Part shown: one piece after another, positions 12,580 to 28,167 of the stretch
Position numbering within the stretch: position 1 is the first letter of the stretch
Layout of the letters: each line of letters begins with the position of its first letter
NCBI GenBank assembly: GCA_016647705.1
Contig: CM028326.1
Span: 1,798,001 to 1,862,000 of the forward strand
DNA from: Eucommia ulmoides
Lineage: Eukaryota; Streptophyta; Magnoliopsida; Garryales; Eucommiaceae
Direction of reading: 5' to 3'
Length of the DNA: 64,000 nt
The notes under the pieces: generated by a model
Seen by the model: the letters and a program-made list of their open reading frames with translations, nothing else
What the model was told of the DNA's origin: nothing
The model's database searches: none
Made by a program: the position numbers and the translations under genes

Positions 12580-12862
12580 TATCAGTCAACCGACCAACAC
12601 CCATAAGTCGACGGCCCGATTCAAGTTATAGCCAAAGCCAAACATTTCTCGCTCATCGATTGACCGGTAATTCACGATTTGTCGACCGAACGATACAAAG
12701 AGCTTCTCAAGCCAAAATATATTCGTCCATCAATCGACCGCCTATTCTCCATCTGTCAACCGGATGATTTAGCAAGTTTTACAAGTCGACCTAACAATTC
12801 AAAGACTTCATGTATTTTACACAGGTCGACCGATCACACTCCACAAGTCGACCGATCCTACT
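12580..12862. repeat. Dispersed GTCGACCGA motif cluster
   Basis: At least nine variants of gtcgaccga/gtcaaccga lie within about 280 bp, for example near 12598, 12678, 12732, 12750, 12786, 12826 and 12845. Three or more are exact GTCGACC cores. Spacing is irregular (15-75 bp), so it is not a simple tandem array. Confidence 0.6.
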
Positions 12863-13369
12863 GGAACTTCTTCCTTAATTTATTTCAATTCAATTCTTCG
12901 ACATTTTCGCCCATTTAATCGATTTATTTTCTTGGTTAGCTCCACTAAATTCTTAAATTCAATTTTAATCAATCATCAGTGTTTCTTTTTCAATTACACA
13001 TAGAAGCAAATAATTTAACTAATTAAGATCCTATAAAAAACACTCATAATTATAAAAAGCATTTTCGTGTCGTATGTGATCCTAATCGAGATACATTAAG
13101 AGTAAAAATTTAAGTTAAGTTGTTTTTCTTATATTCTTCAATTTCTTCGGTCTTTTGACGTCCATCATCTTTGTCAGTCTTTTCAGAATTCATTTTTTTA
13201 TGATAATATCTTCACTGGAACTTATAAACTGAAACACTCAATAAATTCATTAGTTCCACAAAAAACATCAACATTTAATTGTCCATCAAAATCTTAGGAT
13301 TAACACTTTCTACAACATTGTTCACCTTTCCTTTTATAAGTGGTGGGTTGATTAACTTTTAGAGAATTA

Positions 13370-13905
13370 GCGGCCTAGGCTAGGATTAGCATCCTAAGCT
13401 TGACGCGTGACCACTGTGAGGGCGCGTGGCCTCTGTACGGGCCCATGGATAGATTAAGTCGGTGGACCTGGGCTTTTTAGCTTTCTGAGAAGAGGCCCAT
13501 GGGCGATATGTGTACGGAAGCGAATAGATGGAGCGCCTGGGGGGTTCTTCCCTCGTTCCTTCGATGCATGAAATCTCCTTCCTAGCTCTTCTCGGCAAGA
13601 CGAGACAGGCATGAGATGTTTTTCATACAAGTGATGAATGGTGTCCCAACCTGGGGAAAGTCGGTCAAGGGATATTCCGAGATGGGAAAAGGTTTTCCCA
13701 GCCCGACAACAGATTTTCCCGGACATCACCAAGGATGCATTTCCAGGTGTGACCGGTCTGAGCTGGGTCGGATCCCTGGTGGGCAGAGTCTTCGGGGCTT
13801 CATCATCAGTAGAGACGGGTCCCACTTGGGACTTGTATACACATGGCGGCCTCTTATTGAAAGTTTGGGAATGACCGATTTTTACACTCATCAGACATCT
13901 ATTTA
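13370..13905. other. GC-richer island, likely retroelement border
   Basis: It has distinctly higher GC than its surroundings, with long open frames on both strands (minus 13454-13891, plus 13616-13906), neither of which resembles a known domain. Paired motifs such as ggaaaag/ttttccc and cccgg clusters suggest an LTR or other repeat border. I annotate it as unassigned repeat, not as a gene. Confidence 0.35.
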
Positions 13906-14486
13906 AGCTTTAATTTCATTTTAATTTTTTTATTTTATTCTATCAAAATTCAATTCTATTATCACTACCCATACATGATCTAAATGTGATAAGTTCCAAA
14001 GGGGACTAACCTCAATTTTCAGAGCCCAAAAGGATCAAAAAGGATGTAATCACATCCATCATTTAAAAATTCTCCAAATACCATATAAACTAAAGAAATT
14101 ATTCACTTAAGTTGAAACCATAGTATCAAAATTAAGATAATAAAAAACAAATCATTCGTACAAATAAGAGATTACACATTTTTTATCATTCTTGTCAAAT
14201 CGTTTATACTCATCTATATAAACGGAATTGCACCCATATCGATCTCAAATTTTCAAATCATATTTAAGTAAAAGAAATTACTCCACTTGACCATTTTAAA
14301 TTAAAACCTGTGAACAGTTTAACAGCTTATATATTTATGTCTTGAATATTATAGGTAACGCCCTATATATGAAGATGATGAACAATTTCACATTTTTTTT
14401 ACAGTTCCGAAACCAAATCTCAGATCAAATTAACGATTCTTATAATCAAGCAATCAATGAGTCAAAGAGCGAAAAAAGATTACAAA

Positions 14487-14846
14487 TCAATAGCGAGAAT
14501 CCTTCAATTCTTGCTGAAGCGCTTCCTCCAACAGGAGCTGCGAGTGATCCATCAACTCCGGGCTCAATCTGAACATCAGAACGCAAAATTCCATCTGATT
14601 CAGAGCTCCATCGCCGTCGAAATCTCCCTCTCTCAGCATGTTTCGCAGATCGTCGTCCGTCAGATCCTGCAACCCCAAAAGAGCGGAGTTCCTCTTGAGA
14701 CTGTCGAAGGTTATGACGCCTTTATCGCCGTCCATCAGCAATCGGAATCCATTACAGAGTTCGCCGATCAAGCCGTCGCCGCCCAATTTATCGGCCATGA
14801 TGGGCAAGAAATCTTCGAATTGAGATGATTGGTTCTTGCACGCCAT
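14487..14846 (-). CDS. PBP1: PBP1/KIC-type single EF-hand calcium-binding protein
   Basis: This is an intronless minus-strand gene of 119 residues with ATG at 14846 and TGA at 14489-14487. Residues 13-60 carry the family signature (FLPIMADKL, LCNGFRLLM, GVITFDSL, RNSALLGL). One canonical EF-hand loop spans residues 75-86, with D75, D77, D79, N83 and E86 as calcium ligands (motif DFDGDGALNQME). The loop is followed by FCVLMFRLSPEL. Plant relatives are PBP1, which binds the auxin-transport kinase PINOID in a calcium-dependent way, and KIC, which binds the kinesin KCBP. Sequence near GFRLLMD and MEFCVLMFRLSP fits the PBP1 branch better. Length and single exon are normal for the family. It lies on the same strand as the FQR1-like exon 11 kb to its left, echoing the Arabidopsis PBP1-FQR1 neighbourhood. 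No defects were seen. Confidence 0.88.
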   Translation of the reverse strand: MACKNQSSQFEDFLPIMADKLGGDGLIGELCNGFRLLMDGDKGVITFDSLKRNSALLGLQDLTDDDLRNMLREGDFDGDGALNQMEFCVLMFRLSPELMDHSQLLLEEALQQELKDSRY

Positions 14847-14902
14847 TTGCGGAGAGATGTTTAAGAAGATGGGGTTGTGGAGATGAATTCAATGAGGGGA
14901 AA

Positions 14903-14910
14903 GATATAGA
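14903..14910 (-). promoter_or_regulatory. Candidate TATA box of the PBP1-like gene
   Basis: TCTATATC on the minus strand lies about 57-64 bp upstream of the ATG at 14846, which would give a leader of about 30 nt. It is the only TATA-like motif close to the start. Confidence 0.3.
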
Positions 14911-15012
14911 GAGGGTGTGGGGAATAATAAGGGGTTCGGAGTAAGTTGCCATGGGAAGACAACGCGAATACAGTTCAATCAATCGAAAAGGTCGGCTTGA
15001 ATGCTTCGGCAA

Positions 15013-16186
15013 TTGCCTCCCGCTTTCCTGGAAATTGCGCTCTTCAGCATATTTCCATAGGATAATATCTTCGGTTAAATTACACTTTGCATCCCCATAT
15101 TTTAGTGAAATTTCAATGTGTTCTTTGATATTTTAAATTTTGCAATATATTCCTCAAGTTTGATTTCATCAATATAATCTAGTCTTACATCTCTTGAAAA
15201 ATAAATAAATATTATTAATTTAATTACTATTTTACTCTTTAAATTACTAACAATTATGTCCTTTAATCTTTCTTTTTTTTTTTACAATTTTTCTCTCTTC
15301 CTTCTTCCTCATCCTCCTCCAATTTAGCCATTGCCTCCGGTCTCTCTCTCTCTCTCTCTCTCTCTCCCTGCACAGATTGGTGCCCCACAGATCTAATCGT
15401 ATGAGAGAATAAGAAGAAAAAAAAAAGGGGCGGAGAAGTGTTGTGGGGGTTAGTGCATTGTTTAAAAAATTAATAGATAATAAAGAAGATATTTTAAAAA
15501 AGGTGAAAGAATAATTTTACAAAAAAAAATATTTTTTTAAAAATGGAAGCGTGCATATAGAATTATCCTTGATTTTTGTCTCTAATCGGCACATTTTGTC
15601 TCTAATTGATCCAATCGACACGTTTTGACCATCTTAATTATCAGAACAACAATATGTGCATCACAAGTGCATTACTATAGAGGAAAAAAAATCAACAAGT
15701 GTTCCAAGTTTGACAATTAAAATGGTCAAAAAAACATATCTATTAGATTAATCAGAGGTAATATTTCGAACTTTAGGTGGTACATCGTGAAAATTAAAAT
15801 ATCAAATGACACATTAAAATTGCACTTAAACTTTAAGGGCACAAAGCATAATTTAAGCCTATAATCTTGAATAGGCCCTTAAAATTAACGGTAGCTCATA
15901 ATTTTTCAATTGTCTCAATCGAGTTCATGAATTTTTTAATTGATTGCAATTAAGTTCTTTTGTTAATAAGTTTCATTATTATACAAGTGTCAAAATTGTT
16001 GAGATCATGGCCATTTTCCATCCATTTTAAACATTAATAAAAACTCAATTGCTATTAATTATTACTCAAGAAAATTTGAGAGAGATTAAAGAATGATATT
16101 GATATCATTAAAATAATTCGCTTATAATTTGTATCTTCTTTTTTCTCTTTATTTTTCAGTATTTTAATTAATCCAAGACTTATAAC
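15013..16186. other. Gene-free AT-rich stretch with a dispersed repeat
   Basis: The segment 15230-15580 resembles 52560-53045 at its ends (tattttact.tttaaatta near the left, catatagaattat at the right) and in its poly-T plus ctccttc part, so both are probably copies of one non-coding element. The remainder is AT-rich sequence without recognised content. Confidence 0.4.
15339..15366. repeat. (CT)n microsatellite
   Basis: About 13 consecutive CT dinucleotides. Confidence 0.95.
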
Positions 16187-16279
16187 TTAGTGGTTATTTA
16201 GTGTGTCTTCCTAATGGGATGTTTAGTGTTCAAATCTCCATCTCCTAACCATGTGTATTAAAAAAATATCAAAATTTTA
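16187..16279 (+). mobile_element. tRNA-related SINE-like remnant
   Basis: It contains an A-box-like TAACTTAGTGGTTA and, about 35 bp on, a B-box-like GTGTTCAAATCTCC, then an A-rich tail ending at the LINE target site. It is too diverged to assign to a SINE family. Confidence 0.35.
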
Positions 16280-16302
16280 ATTAATATAACTAAGGGGATA
16301 TT
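16280..16302 (+). repeat. LINE target-site duplication, left copy
   Basis: This 23-bp sequence beginning ATTAATATAACTAAGG is repeated without mismatch at 18633-18655. Confidence 0.95.
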
Positions 16303-18632
16303 AATTAAAAAAATGATTAATATCCCCTTAGTCATGAACTGTGTTAGAAAAGCGACGGCGAGAGTTCTATGGAATGGAGAGCCTCTTGAAGGTTTTACAT
16401 TCCAAAGGAGTCTCCAGCAAGGGGACCCCCTCTCCCCTTATCTGTCTATGTTATGCATGGAAAGGCTGTCTCTACTTATTTTAGAGGAAGTGAAAAAAAA
16501 AATAGCGGGGAATTAGAACAGCGAAAAATAGTCTCGTCGTCTCCTACCTGTTATTTGCGGATGACATTCTTCTATTTGCCAAAGCCGACAAAATGACATG
16601 CAAATCCATTCAGAACACCCTGACTGTCTTCTCGGCTGCTTCAGGTTTGGTCATTAACTTTGAAAAATCTAAAATGATTGTTGCTCCCAACGTTAACAAT
16701 CTAATTGCTAGGGACATTAGCAAAGACTTGGGTATTCGTTTAAGCAAGGATTTGGGAACCTATCTTGGCACCCCCTTACTCTAAACAAAATCAGTGAGAA
16801 ACAGTTTAATTTTGTTCTAGAGAAAATGCAAAAAAAGACTCTCCAATTGGAAAGCTAGTAATCTTTCCATAGCGGGTCGAGCTACGTTGATAAGTCAATG
16901 TTAACATCTATTCCGATTTATACTATGCAAATTGTTCTCCTCCCCATTAAATTGTGTGATAAAATCGATATATTGGCCAGAAGCTTTCTCTGGAGAGATA
17001 TTGATGATGACAGAAAGTATCATCTAATCAGCTAGGATAAAGTATGTGCTCCTTCTAATAAGGGAGGCCTAAATTTTAGAAAGGCTAAGAGCATCAATGT
17101 TGCGCTTATGTCTAAACTGGCTTGGAGAATTGCCTCTAAAAATAATAACCCCATATGGGTGGATGTTATCATGGGAAAATACCAAATGGATAGGAACCCT
17201 AGGACTTGGAAAAAGCAAAACAGGGGTTCGCATATCTGGAGGAGTATCTTCCGCTCCAGGACAATTATTGCCAAAGGTCTTAACTGGAAAATTGGGAATG
17301 GCGTTAATGTTAATCTTTGGAATGATTGGTGGTGTGGCAATGGGCCTCTGGGCAATGATGAGCTCCAACAAAGATTGGACCTTAAGGTTGCCGATATTTT
17401 GAATGATTCTGGTAGTTGGTTTTTTCTGCCAATTATCCATATTATCTCGGATAGCCAAGCTAATGATATCTTGAGCTCTGAGCCCCTGAATTTTCTGGAA
17501 GAAGATGCAACTATCTGGACTCCGGAAAATTCGGGTAAATTCACAGTTAAATCGGCTTATGTGATTGTTGCGGATTTTAATACTTCCCAATCCTCCTTCA
17601 ACTAGGAGTGGATTTGATAGCTCAAAATCCCCCAAACCCTTAAATTCTTTCTTTGGAAAATCTTTCACAAACGGTTGCTCACTTATGAATTAAGGGCTAA
17701 ATGGTCTAGGGATACCTCGGCTATTTGTAATAGATGCAATGGAGCTGTTGAAACTATTGAACATGTGCTTAAGACTTGCCCTGAGGCTTGGCACGTGTGG
17801 TCCATGTGCTTCGATATAAACCAGCTTATAAGGGATCGAGAAATGAACTTCCAAAACTGGATCTCTAAATTTATTAGAGGACGGATGGTCAAACCCTCTC
17901 TCTTTTACTTATTTGTTGCCATTTTATGGGGCATTTGGAAGGACCGGAATAAAGAATCTATCGAAGGGACTAGTCATGACCCTTATGTGGTGGTCTCCAA
18001 TATTTACCGCCACTCAAAGGATATGCTGGAAGCCTTCTGTCCTTCGAAATCCCATAATGGATACAATTGGCCTTCTGATTTTAAATGGTCTCCTCCCCTT
18101 GCAGGATACTTCAAGCTGAATACGGATGGGAGCGCCCTTGGAAATCCAGGAAGAAGATGAGTTGGAGGACTTATCAGAAACATGGACGGAGCGTGGCAAA
18201 TTGGGTTCTTTGGCTATCTCCAATCTTGTACGAGCTTGGAAGCTGAATTAAGAGCAATTCACACGAGCCTTTGCCTGGTTATATCGAAAGGCTTTGCGAA
18301 GGTGTTGATCGAGACTGACTCTCAGGAAGCTGTGGACCTCATAAAGGGAGATTGTCCGGAGTCATACCTCCTTAGAGGCTGGATCATGGGGTGCAAATTC
18401 ATCCTGGAAAACCACGGTATGGAGATCCGAGCTATTAGGAGAGAAGGAAATGGATGTGCGGACTTCTTGGCTCGCATGGGAGCGAGAAGCAGATCAGAGC
18501 TCCACTATCTTGAGGATCCTCCGGAGGGTATCAAAGGCTTATTGATCGCTAATATGAAAACGGATACCCCTCGCATGGCTACTAGTTGTTGTGTTGTTCC
18601 TTTTTCTACCAAATAAAAAAATAAAAAAAATG
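16303..18632 (+). mobile_element. 5'-truncated LINE (L1-clade plant type) with reverse transcriptase, zf-RVT and RNase H remnants
   Basis: In order: the RT palm with QGDPLSPYL (about 16415-16443) and FADDILLF (about 16556-16579), RT thumb/connection fragments, the conserved IWRSI, WKIGNG and WNDWW region (about 17235-17335), a zinc-binding zf-RVT stretch (CNRC...HVLKTCPEAWHVW, about 17735-17805) and a C-terminal RNase H domain (NTDGSALGNP at 18119-18148, then AELRAI, ETDSQEAV, GCADFLARMG) ending at 18616. The frame is broken by several in-frame stops, including TAG at 16514 and TGA near 18157, so no functional protein is possible. The element ends in an A-rich tail and is bounded by a perfect 23-bp target duplication. 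It lacks ORF1 and the endonuclease because of 5' truncation, which is normal for LINEs. Confidence 0.95.
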
Positions 18633-18655
18633 ATTAATATAACTAAGGGGATATT
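18633..18655 (+). repeat. LINE target-site duplication, right copy
   Basis: It is identical to 16280-16302 over 23 bp and follows the A-rich LINE tail. Confidence 0.95.
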
Positions 18656-19202
18656 CCAACAAAAAAAAAACTATGGGGATGTGATTTGGTTCTTCACGGA
18701 AGAGATATACCCTAGTTTAACAGTCAGTCATGTTACATGTAATACCAATACTCAGACGTAACACTGTATTTTTACGTCTTTGCAATACATATTATGTTGA
18801 ATATAACATGAATTTTAATCTAGTGCTCCAAAAAACGATTGGCATTTCATTTTAAAGAACGTAAGACAGAGATCATTCATGTATAAACAAATGATGGGTC
18901 AATGAAGACGATGAGGAGAAATTTGTGTGTGTGTTTTTTTTACATATTTTCTTCGCAAATTGATGCGTAACTGCTCCGCAAATTTAGGGGGACTATTTAT
19001 GAAAACATTGATCAGTTTGGAATGAAAGGTAACGACACATTATTAGGGACAAATCATACCACAATTTGTTAATAGGATGTTTCGGTTCATAAAAATAAAA
19101 TTGCGTTCGTTTGTTAGTTTTGATACCCAAATAGGAATGAGTGGTAAGCACCCCTTAAAATTAACTAAAATATTAATAATGACTAAAATATAAATCAAAA
19201 AT
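18656..19202. other. Gene-free spacer
   Basis: No coding signal was found. It includes one copy of the palindromic motif TGTTGAATATAACA near 18796, which forms larger arrays at 53.4-53.7 and 56.85-57.0 kb. Confidence 0.5.
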
Positions 19203-19399
19203 TGTTAATATGTGTATATGGACTTTGGACCACTAAGTTAAACCCTAGATCCATTAGGTTAAACCCTAATCATTGTCTATATATGAACATTTTGTACATA
19301 TGACATTTTTGTACATCTCCGTATATTGAACTTTTGACACATTTCAATACAATTGTCTCATATTTTCTCTCAATATTCCCCATCCCAATTATTCTAACA
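19203..19399 (+). mobile_element. Copia-type LTR followed by a primer-binding-like site
   Basis: This 197-bp sequence starts TGTTA and ends TAACA, with a TATATATG box near 19282. It is followed directly by TGCTATCAACA, close to the initiator-tRNA primer site TGGTATCAGAGC of copia elements. It is related to the inverted copy at 282-467. Downstream (19400-20100) only a biased, non-conserved Thr/Ser/His-rich frame remains, so gag-pol is missing. Confidence 0.65.
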
Positions 19400-20876
19400 T
19401 GCTATCAACAACTAATTCTTCCTCGGCATGTTCTTACTAAAATTTCACAATATTTTTTCAAATCACCGCCTCTGCAACCTCTAACACGTTTTATCACCAT
19501 TCAACAACTTAACACAAAATCTACCACCACCACCATCAAATTTGCATTAAAACCACGAGTCCGACGGCATCGGAGAACAACCCATCCATTGTCTCACTTA
19601 CCACATGAACACTCTGTGTCGTCGTCATTGTTGTTGATGTCTACAACCACCCTTACTCCAAATCAAAAAGTCTCCAACAACCGTCTTTGCTCCAAAATCA
19701 ACAAAACATACACCACCATAATCGTCTCTCCAAGACGAAGCCAACGCACCAACCCCACATTAAACAGACACAGAACGTGCCTTTACGTGCCCTTAATATT
19801 CTCTATAGCTTCGTCGCTAGTCGTCCATGCGCTCCTGTAGCCACGCCAGCAACACGTCAGTGACAAATCACAACCACATAAGTCACCGCCATATCAAGTG
19901 CTTGCCATTGCCACATCGACGCCATGCCACCGCTATATCAGCATCATGTCAGTGCCGTACCCATACCACCACCAAAGAGTTTGTACTGATTTTGTTTCTT
20001 TTTTTTTCTTTATATTCATTTACTATTTTTTATTTTGTGCTTGTTTTTTATTTTTATTTTTTTTATTTTTGAATTCAATGAATCTAGATTCTTCATTTGA
20101 TTTTCGTTGGATTTATTCATGAGAATGTGATAAGGTGATGGTTTTGTTTGATAGTGGTTTGATTTTGAATTTTTTGGTTCATAACCTATATTTTTTGGGG
20201 TTTTATAATTTTTAGTGGAATTCTACTTGATTTTTTTTAAGTGGATTTCCACTTGATTTGTTTAGTGAATTTTCACTTAATTATTAAGTGGATATAGTAA
20301 ATGATTTTTTTTACTTTAGCTGTTTAAATTTTTTTATGAATGATTTATTTTTAAATTTTAGATAATGTAGATGTAGAGATGATATATATAAGTTTTATTA
20401 TCTACATAAGCTTTTTTTCTTTTTCTTTCTTTTTTCTTTTTTTTTTTTAATTTTAGTGGAATTATTTGATTTTTCTTATCTTTAGTGGAATTGTTAATAG
20501 TCAGTGAAAATATAAAATTTTAGTGAAATTATTAATATTCAATGGATACAAAAAATCAGTAGAACAACGTTTATTGATTTTTAATAATTTTTGGAGGGTC
20601 CCGAAAAAATTCATTTATAATCTCATTCTATTAACATCTTGCATGTTGCTAATATAACTTGAGAGTCTTTGGTAATTAATTTCTCTATAAATATAATTTT
20701 TGTATTATATTTAGAGTATTTTAAAAAAATATATATATATTTTTTGAATAAAAATAAAATTCAATGAAAGTTATGTTGAAAATTAAAATTTAATGAAAAA
20801 ATAAATAAAAAAAATCAATGAATATTTCAAAATAAAATCTAATGAAACCTGCATAATGATATTTATAACATTTTAA
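19400..20876. other. Presumed retroelement leader and AT-rich spacer
   Basis: The open frame 19334-19840 straddles the LTR end and encodes only biased sequence, so it is treated as leader DNA, not a gene. From 20130 on there are repeats of tttagtggaatt and of long T tracts, with no coding signal. Confidence 0.45.
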
Positions 20877-21752
20877 GGTTGTGTTTGGATAAAGGATTTA
20901 TTGGGAGATTTCATTTAGTTAAGGGATTTCAAACTTCTCTTTTAATTAATTCCTTGTTTGGGTGTTTAGAATTTAGAAAAGAAGAATTTGTCAAATCCCT
21001 TAGAGAGTGAATGAAAGGATTTGGAAATGATTTTGGGAGAGGTTGAATTTCTGAAATCCGTCGTTACTTCGTTCTTCCTTCTTCTGCCTCTTCTTCGTTC
21101 TTCTTTTCTTCTTCGTCGAATTTGTTCGTCGATCAACTTCCGGTTCGTGTTCGTCGTCGTCGTCTTCTGATTCGTCGTCATCGTCGTCAGCTTAGTCGTT
21201 GTAACTTCTGGTCCGTGGTTCGTCGTCGATCGTCGTCTCAGCTTCTGGTTCGTCGTCGCATTTATCGTCGTCTTTAGTTTCGTCTTCTTCGTTCGTTGTC
21301 TTCAGCTTGGTTTTCATCGTCGTTCTGTAAATCGAACCCTATTTAGCTTCATCGTCGATTGTTGTTTTAGGGTTCGAAATCGATTTCAATTTAGAAATCG
21401 AACCCTATTTAGGTTTTGAAATTGATTTCAATTTCGTTTTTCGAACCCTATTTAGGTTTCGAAATCGATTTCATTTTCGGACAAACGATTTCGGAAATCG
21501 AAATACTTGTTCGAAATCGAACAAACGATTTCGAACGATTTTGAAATCGTCTTCTTCGGTGATTATCTGTTCGTCGCCTCTATTTCCAGATTTTTTTATT
21601 TTTCTTTCAGTAGGTAGATAAAACATAGGAAAAAAAATTATTCAAATAGTTCAAACAATTATTCAAACAACGGATTTATGAAATGAAGGGATTTTAAAAT
21701 TCAGGATTTAGAAATCCCTTCATTTCACAAATCCCTTGGATTTAACACAACC
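20877..21752. mobile_element. PIF/Harbinger-like non-autonomous element
   Basis: The ends are GGTTGTGTTTGG at the left and AAATC/ACACAACC at the right (inverted), with longer imperfect inverted arms containing AAGGGATTTC and GAAATCCCTT. It is flanked by TAA on both sides (20874-20876 and 21753-21755), the 3-bp target duplication of Harbinger elements. The interior has CGTCGTCGT low-complexity repeats and several gaaatcga repeats, and no transposase. Confidence 0.8.
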
Positions 21753-22587
21753 TAAAAGAACTTGTACATTTATTTATTTTTTTGTGTACCCATGAGTATC
21801 CCCCTATCCACACAAGGTGAAAGACTATAGTTCATTTGGAGTGCATGGTTACTCCTCTCAACAAGTATTTTTTCATAGGCTTAAACCCCTAACCTTGCAA
21901 AAGGCGCTCTAAACTTGTATATTTTTAATATAGCCGGGGGCTAAAACCCAAACTCTAAAAATTACAGATTGTCTTTGCCAAGAAATTCATGACATCTCGA
22001 TTCTAGATTACCAAGCCAAATCCACTATAATTGTTATAAAATATATATATATATATATATATATGATATTTTTAAGGTTGATAACGACAGTGGTACGACT
22101 TTCCAATTCCAAGTTGAACGACAACTCCAATTCTATTTCTAAGTCGTCCCACTTTAGACAGCCACAAAAACAAAAAAAAAAATCTTCAAAAGTAAAATCC
22201 CAAGAGACGCAAACAAAGAAGACTAATACCCATCATTTTCCAAGTCAAACAAAAGAACAAATTTATGTGATGCATTGGTGTTCATATTCTTACCACCAAT
22301 TGTCTGTGAAAATATTTTAAGCTTCAAGGAACCACACAATTGGTCCACAAAGTGGGATATTAAAAAAAAAAAAAAAAAAAAACTCGTTTTTTTCCCCATA
22401 GTCGATTGCATTCCAGAACCTCAGCCCCACCTACACCACTAGAAAATATCCATTTGTCAATTTATCCCCCTCAAAAAAAAAAAAAAAAAACAGCTGCCTG
22501 TTTAAAATGTAAAGAAATAAGAAGTGACAAAGTCAGATCACCTTTGAGACTAAGGCCACAGCCTGCATTTTCTCTGAGAACACTTTG
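21753..22587. other. Spacer and 5' flank of RLK-A
   Basis: It contains an (AT)n microsatellite at about 22040-22064 and poly-A tracts at 22361-22381 and 22475-22490. It presumably carries the RLK-A promoter and leader. No clear TATA box close to the ATG could be chosen. Confidence 0.5.
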
Positions 22588-27287
<4,700 letters not shown>

Positions 27288-27860
27288 ATCTTCATATTTG
27301 ATGGATTGCAAACAGTAAAATATTGTTGATGCTTCTATTCATAAGTTGTTTTGGCAGAAAAAGAGAGAATAAATGGGAAGAGAGAAACTGTTTAACATGG
27401 TATTATAAGATCATAGAAAATAATGAATTTTCTGTTTCTGCTTGTTTTTACACTGATGTCCATTCTGTTCCTGCTAGTTTTTACACAGATGTCCACCCTA
27501 AAGCATGTTCTTCTAAGAATTCAGCATTATATGAAGATCCAATTGAAGGGTTGATAACCAAATTGCAATAGATTATCCGGGTTGACAAGGTTAAAGAATA
27601 GGTAGAGCGTGTGGACGTTTACAAAGTTAAGATTATTGCGAAATTCACAGTACTACAGTAGTCCACAAGGGCTAAGTTAAAGGGATTCAACTAATGGCAC
27701 CAAGTCAAATCTTGTTCCAAAGCATAGCTCATCTTATTCGAAACCAAAAACTTTCAAGGAAGGTTGTTTTATTAACATGTTTGCTCCCGTTTGGGTAATG
27801 TGCAATAAACCAACTTCGGATAAACCACACACCACTAAGCATGCTGTACGGTGAAGATTC
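27288..27860. other. 3' flank of RLK-A
   Basis: A tandem pair ttttacac(t/a)gatgtcca with 51-bp offset occurs near 27447-27500. The region also holds a possible copia primer-like ACATGGTATTATAAGATC at 27397. No gene is supported. Confidence 0.4.
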
Positions 27861-28167
27861 TGCATGAAAGTTTTCCAATGTAGAACCATATGTTATCAAG
27901 TGCCATAACTCCTTTTATATATAAACTACTTTAGAATGCCTCACAAATTTAATAGGGGATTCTAACACCTACCCTCATGTGCAACTCTGTCTTGCATACG
28001 TGATGCAATCAGACAAACATCAGACGAGAGAAGACAAACAAATGAGGCTTTCCAAACAAGCTTTGATACCATGTTAGAACAAACCTAGAACTATATGGTA
28101 TCAAATGGAGTAACTTTTTTCATATATAGACCTAGAACCCTCACAAATTCAATGTGGAATTCTAATA
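27861..28167 (-). mobile_element. TRIM-type miniature LTR retrotransposon
   Basis: Two related direct repeats of about 100 bp, 27861-27967 and 28072-28167, share TAGAAC(C/T)ATATG, TATCAA, TATATA and CTCACAAATT, and end TTCTAA(C/T)A. They flank only about 104 bp. On the minus strand the right repeat is followed by TGGTATCAAAGCTTG, a primer-binding site for initiator tRNA-Met, and the left repeat is preceded by the purine-rich GAGGGTAGG. The flanks gattc (27856-27860) and gatcc (28168-28172) resemble a 5-bp target duplication. There is no coding capacity, as expected for TRIMs. Confidence 0.75.

Noticed and set aside
13454-13906. Two opposite-strand frames of 145 and 96 codons
   Set aside because: Absence of known motifs and the island-like composition indicate repeat DNA.
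19334-19840. 168-codon open frame as a protein-coding gene
   Set aside because: It begins inside the LTR, crosses the primer-binding-like site and has strongly biased Thr/Ser/Leu/His composition without domains.
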